Positions 53,038-54,939 of a DNA stretch of 54,939 nucleotides are shown here, one piece after another. Position 1 is the stretch's first letter, and the number at the start of each line of letters is the position of its first letter. Source of the DNA: Bacteroidota bacterium (GTDB taxonomy: Bacteria > Bacteroidota > Bacteroidia > Bacteroidales > VadinHA17). The position numbers were made by a program, and so were the translations under genes. The stretch is taken from assembly GCA_015222065.1 (NCBI GenBank), contig JADFUQ010000311.1:1-54939 (forward strand). Direction: 5' to 3'. The notes beneath the pieces are model-generated. The model was not told where the DNA came from. It did no database searches and saw nothing but the letters and a program-made list of their open reading frames with translations.

Positions 53038-53419
53038 AGTATGTTATTTATAGTTCTTCAGGATAATGCGTAGTTATTCTGGAACATTGGAAAACTGGAA
53101 TGTTGGAATAATGGAATAATGTAACATAAGTTTAAACGTAGGAATTCACCATTAATCCTTTTTAAGTTGTTAGAATGTATCATCCCAATTACTCTCATTC
53201 ATTTTCTTTTTGTGCTATTTTGTTCCTCTATTCCACTCTTCCATATTTCCATTATTCCACTCTTCGAATTCTAAACTTTTAAACTCTTCGACTTCTTCAC
53301 TCTTCCATCCTTCCAATATTCCACCATTCCATCATTCCACTCTTCTATATCTTTCATCTGACACCTATTCATTTTCCGGATGAACCTTTTTTATTAATTA
53401 ACTCAAGTTCCATTTAAAA
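53038..53419. repeat. Spacer with ATTCC-type tracts
   Basis: On the minus strand, after the decarboxylase stop, come GGAATGGTGGAATATTGGAA-type words (53340-53220). An unremarkable middle follows, and then ATTCCATTATTCCAACATTCC-like words (53130-53085) before the AlkD-like gene. The two ends are complementary. No gene is supported. Confidence 0.55.
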
Positions 53420-54841
53420 TTAAATAGAAGTTTCCTGAGCTGTCTTTTTTATCCTTTCCCAGGCATTTTTAACATGTTTTTCGGTTACATATGTTTGCGA
53501 AACAACCATTCTGATGACAAAATTACCTTTAATTTTTGTATGGGTAAGGTACAATTTCCCCGATTTGTTAAGTTTGTTGAGAAGCGTTTCATTTAAATTA
53601 TTCAGATCTTGTGATTTAATGGTATTATTGGGATTAAATCTAAAACAGACCGTATTTAATGTAACCGGTGCCATCAATTCAAAAAATCTTTCTTCTTCAA
53701 TACTCTTTTTCAGCCATTGAGCCAAAGAAACATGAAACCGGATTTTTTCCTGTAATCCTTTTACGCCGAAACTCCGGATAACGAACCATAATTTCAGCCC
53801 CCTGAATCTTCGTCCGAGAGGGACCCCCCAGTCGCGGTAATCATTTACTTTACCCCTGGTTTTTGTTTTCAAATATTCAGGAAGTATTTCAAATGTTTTC
53901 AGTAGTGTTTCTTTCTCTTTAACGAAATAGGCTGAACAGTCGAAATTGGTAAACATCCATTTATGCGGGTTAAAAACAAAACTGTCTGCCTGTTCAATAC
54001 CGTCAATCATCCACCGGAATTCAGGAAGTAACAAAGCTGTTCCTGCAAGTGCAGCATCAACATGAAGCCAGAGATTATGTGCTTTACATATCCGACTTAC
54101 CTCTTTCATGGGGTCAATAGCAGTTGTGCCTGTTGTTCCAATGGTGGCCACAACACACATCGGGTGATACCCTTTTTTAAGATCATTCATAACAGACAGT
54201 TCCAATTTTTCCTGATCAATTCTTAATTTATCATCAGTCTCTACTTTAACAAGGTTTTCTTTTCCAAGTCCGGCAATTTTTACTGCCTTCTCAATTGACG
54301 AATGGGCTTCGGTGGAGCAATATACCCTCAATCTGTTTTCTTTTCTTAAACCGGCTTTATTTACCCTGTAGCGGGTTGTTTTTTCCCGGGCAGTAAGCAG
54401 GGCTGCCAGTGTTGAGGCAGAGGCAGTATCCTGAATAACACCTTCAAAAAATGCTGGCAGCCCGATCATTTCTTTGAGCCAGTTCATTACTCTTTCCTCA
54501 AGCTCTGCCGCAGCAGGTGATGTTTCCCAAATCATACATTGAGCACCGATTGTTGCAGTTAACATTTCTGCCAACACTGACGGATAGCTTGAATTTGCAG
54601 GGAAATAGGCAAAAAAATTGGGACTTTGCCAATGAGTAATTCCGGGCATAACAATTTGCTCAAAATCCTTCATTATTTCGTACATAGATTCACCTGCCTG
54701 TGGTGGTTTACCAGGAAGATTATTGTAAATATCTCCCGGTAGAACATTGGATTTTACAGGATAAGCGTCAACTTTTTCCAGGTAATCAGCCATCCAGTCG
54801 GCAAATTCATGAGCATGTTTTCTGAATTCTTTTACATCCAT
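53420..54841 (-). CDS. PLP-dependent aromatic/L-amino acid decarboxylase (group II)
   Basis: The 473-residue enzyme belongs to the group II decarboxylases (DOPA, tryptophan, tyrosine type). It shows PGITHWQSPNFFAYFPANSS, IWETSPAAAELEERVMNWL, SASTLAALLTAREK, LWLHVDAALAGTALL (PLP-ring Asp) and FVFNPHKWMFTNFDCSAYFV with the PLP-binding Lys in HKW. I chose the ATG at 54841 rather than one 39 bases upstream because MDVKEFRKHAHEFADWMADY is the normal N-terminus. Likely products are aromatic amines such as tryptamine or phenylethylamine; the exact substrate is not readable. Confidence 0.93.
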   Translation of the reverse strand: MDVKEFRKHAHEFADWMADYLEKVDAYPVKSNVLPGDIYNNLPGKPPQAGESMYEIMKDFEQIVMPGITHWQSPNFFAYFPANSSYPSVLAEMLTATIGAQCMIWETSPAAAELEERVMNWLKEMIGLPAFFEGVIQDTASASTLAALLTAREKTTRYRVNKAGLRKENRLRVYCSTEAHSSIEKAVKIAGLGKENLVKVETDDKLRIDQEKLELSVMNDLKKGYHPMCVVATIGTTGTTAIDPMKEVSRICKAHNLWLHVDAALAGTALLLPEFRWMIDGIEQADSFVFNPHKWMFTNFDCSAYFVKEKETLLKTFEILPEYLKTKTRGKVNDYRDWGVPLGRRFRGLKLWFVIRSFGVKGLQEKIRFHVSLAQWLKKSIEEERFFELMAPVTLNTVCFRFNPNNTIKSQDLNNLNETLLNKLNKSGKLYLTHTKIKGNFVIRMVVSQTYVTEKHVKNAWERIKKTAQETSI

Positions 54842-54880
54842 AATAAGTAATTTTTTATTGTATTTATGGAATGGATACAA

Positions 54881-54939
54881 GATAAAAAGATAAAAGTAAA
54901 AAGATAAAAGTAAAAAGATAAGTAAAGAGATAAAAGTAA
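54881..54939 (+). repeat. Tandem GATAAAAGTAAAAA repeat at window edge
   Basis: About four imperfect copies of GATAAAAGTAAAAA run to the window end, upstream of the decarboxylase start. The same unit occurs at the 3' end of queD (35557-35588). Confidence 0.7.

Noticed and set aside
1..54939. tRNA, rRNA, tmRNA or a large mobile element anywhere in the window
   Set aside because: I found no sequence with the expected cloverleaf, rRNA or transposase features; the only mobile-like items are short non-coding inverted repeats.

Overview
This window looks like a chromosomal segment of an AT-rich member of the Bacteroidota, most likely Bacteroidales or a close relative. Three things support this: lineage-typical gene families (DUF4292 lipoprotein, DUF4271 membrane protein, CcsBA fusion, YwqK/MORN protein, VanZ-like protein); familiar Bacteroidota neighbourhoods (flippase-dut-TPR-DUF4292-EnvC, RsbW-like-ybeY-mnmG, DUF4271-hemD-rnpA-yidD-S41 protease); and candidate promoters of the Bacteroidota TTG-N20-TAnnTTTG type with few Shine-Dalgarno sequences. 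I see no rRNA, tRNA, CRISPR array, prophage or intact insertion sequence.

Layout. 1-10.3 kb: the 3' part of lgt, a coiled-coil membrane protein, a GT4-like glycosyltransferase, hemW, a giant 1398-residue glycosyltransferase/phosphodiester-glycosidase fusion, a VanZ-like protein and rpiB. 10.8-18.6 kb: nadA, a MORN-repeat protein, ruvB, a small membrane protein, a Crp/Fnr regulator, an OsmC protein, pheS and a cyclophilin lipoprotein. 18.7-28.5 kb: a plus-strand, strongly purine-rich block for envelope and housekeeping functions (polysaccharide flippase, dut, TPR lipoprotein, DUF4292 lipoprotein, EnvC-like activator, RsbW-like ATPase, ybeY, mnmG). Two parS-like palindromes follow mnmG. 28.6-38.6 kb: adenine deaminase, uvrC, a small LuxR-type HTH, a polyprenyl diphosphate synthase, an ArsR regulator with queD, and polA. 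38.7-54.8 kb: mainly minus-strand genes (S41 protease, yidD, rnpA, hemD, DUF4271, deoC, MFS exporter, dtd, a PPi-type phosphofructokinase, ccsBA, AlkD-like, a PLP amino acid decarboxylase), with one plus-strand Yip1-like gene.

Much of the content is core metabolism and repair. The most unusual items are the giant fusion enzyme with its paralogous glycosyltransferase nearby, the paired parS-like sites, and intergenic spacers built from a small shared vocabulary of repeats. These spacers include several imperfect inverted-repeat elements. They often run from purine-rich sequence after a stop codon to pyrimidine-rich sequence before the next start, and in places they form the last codons of genes.
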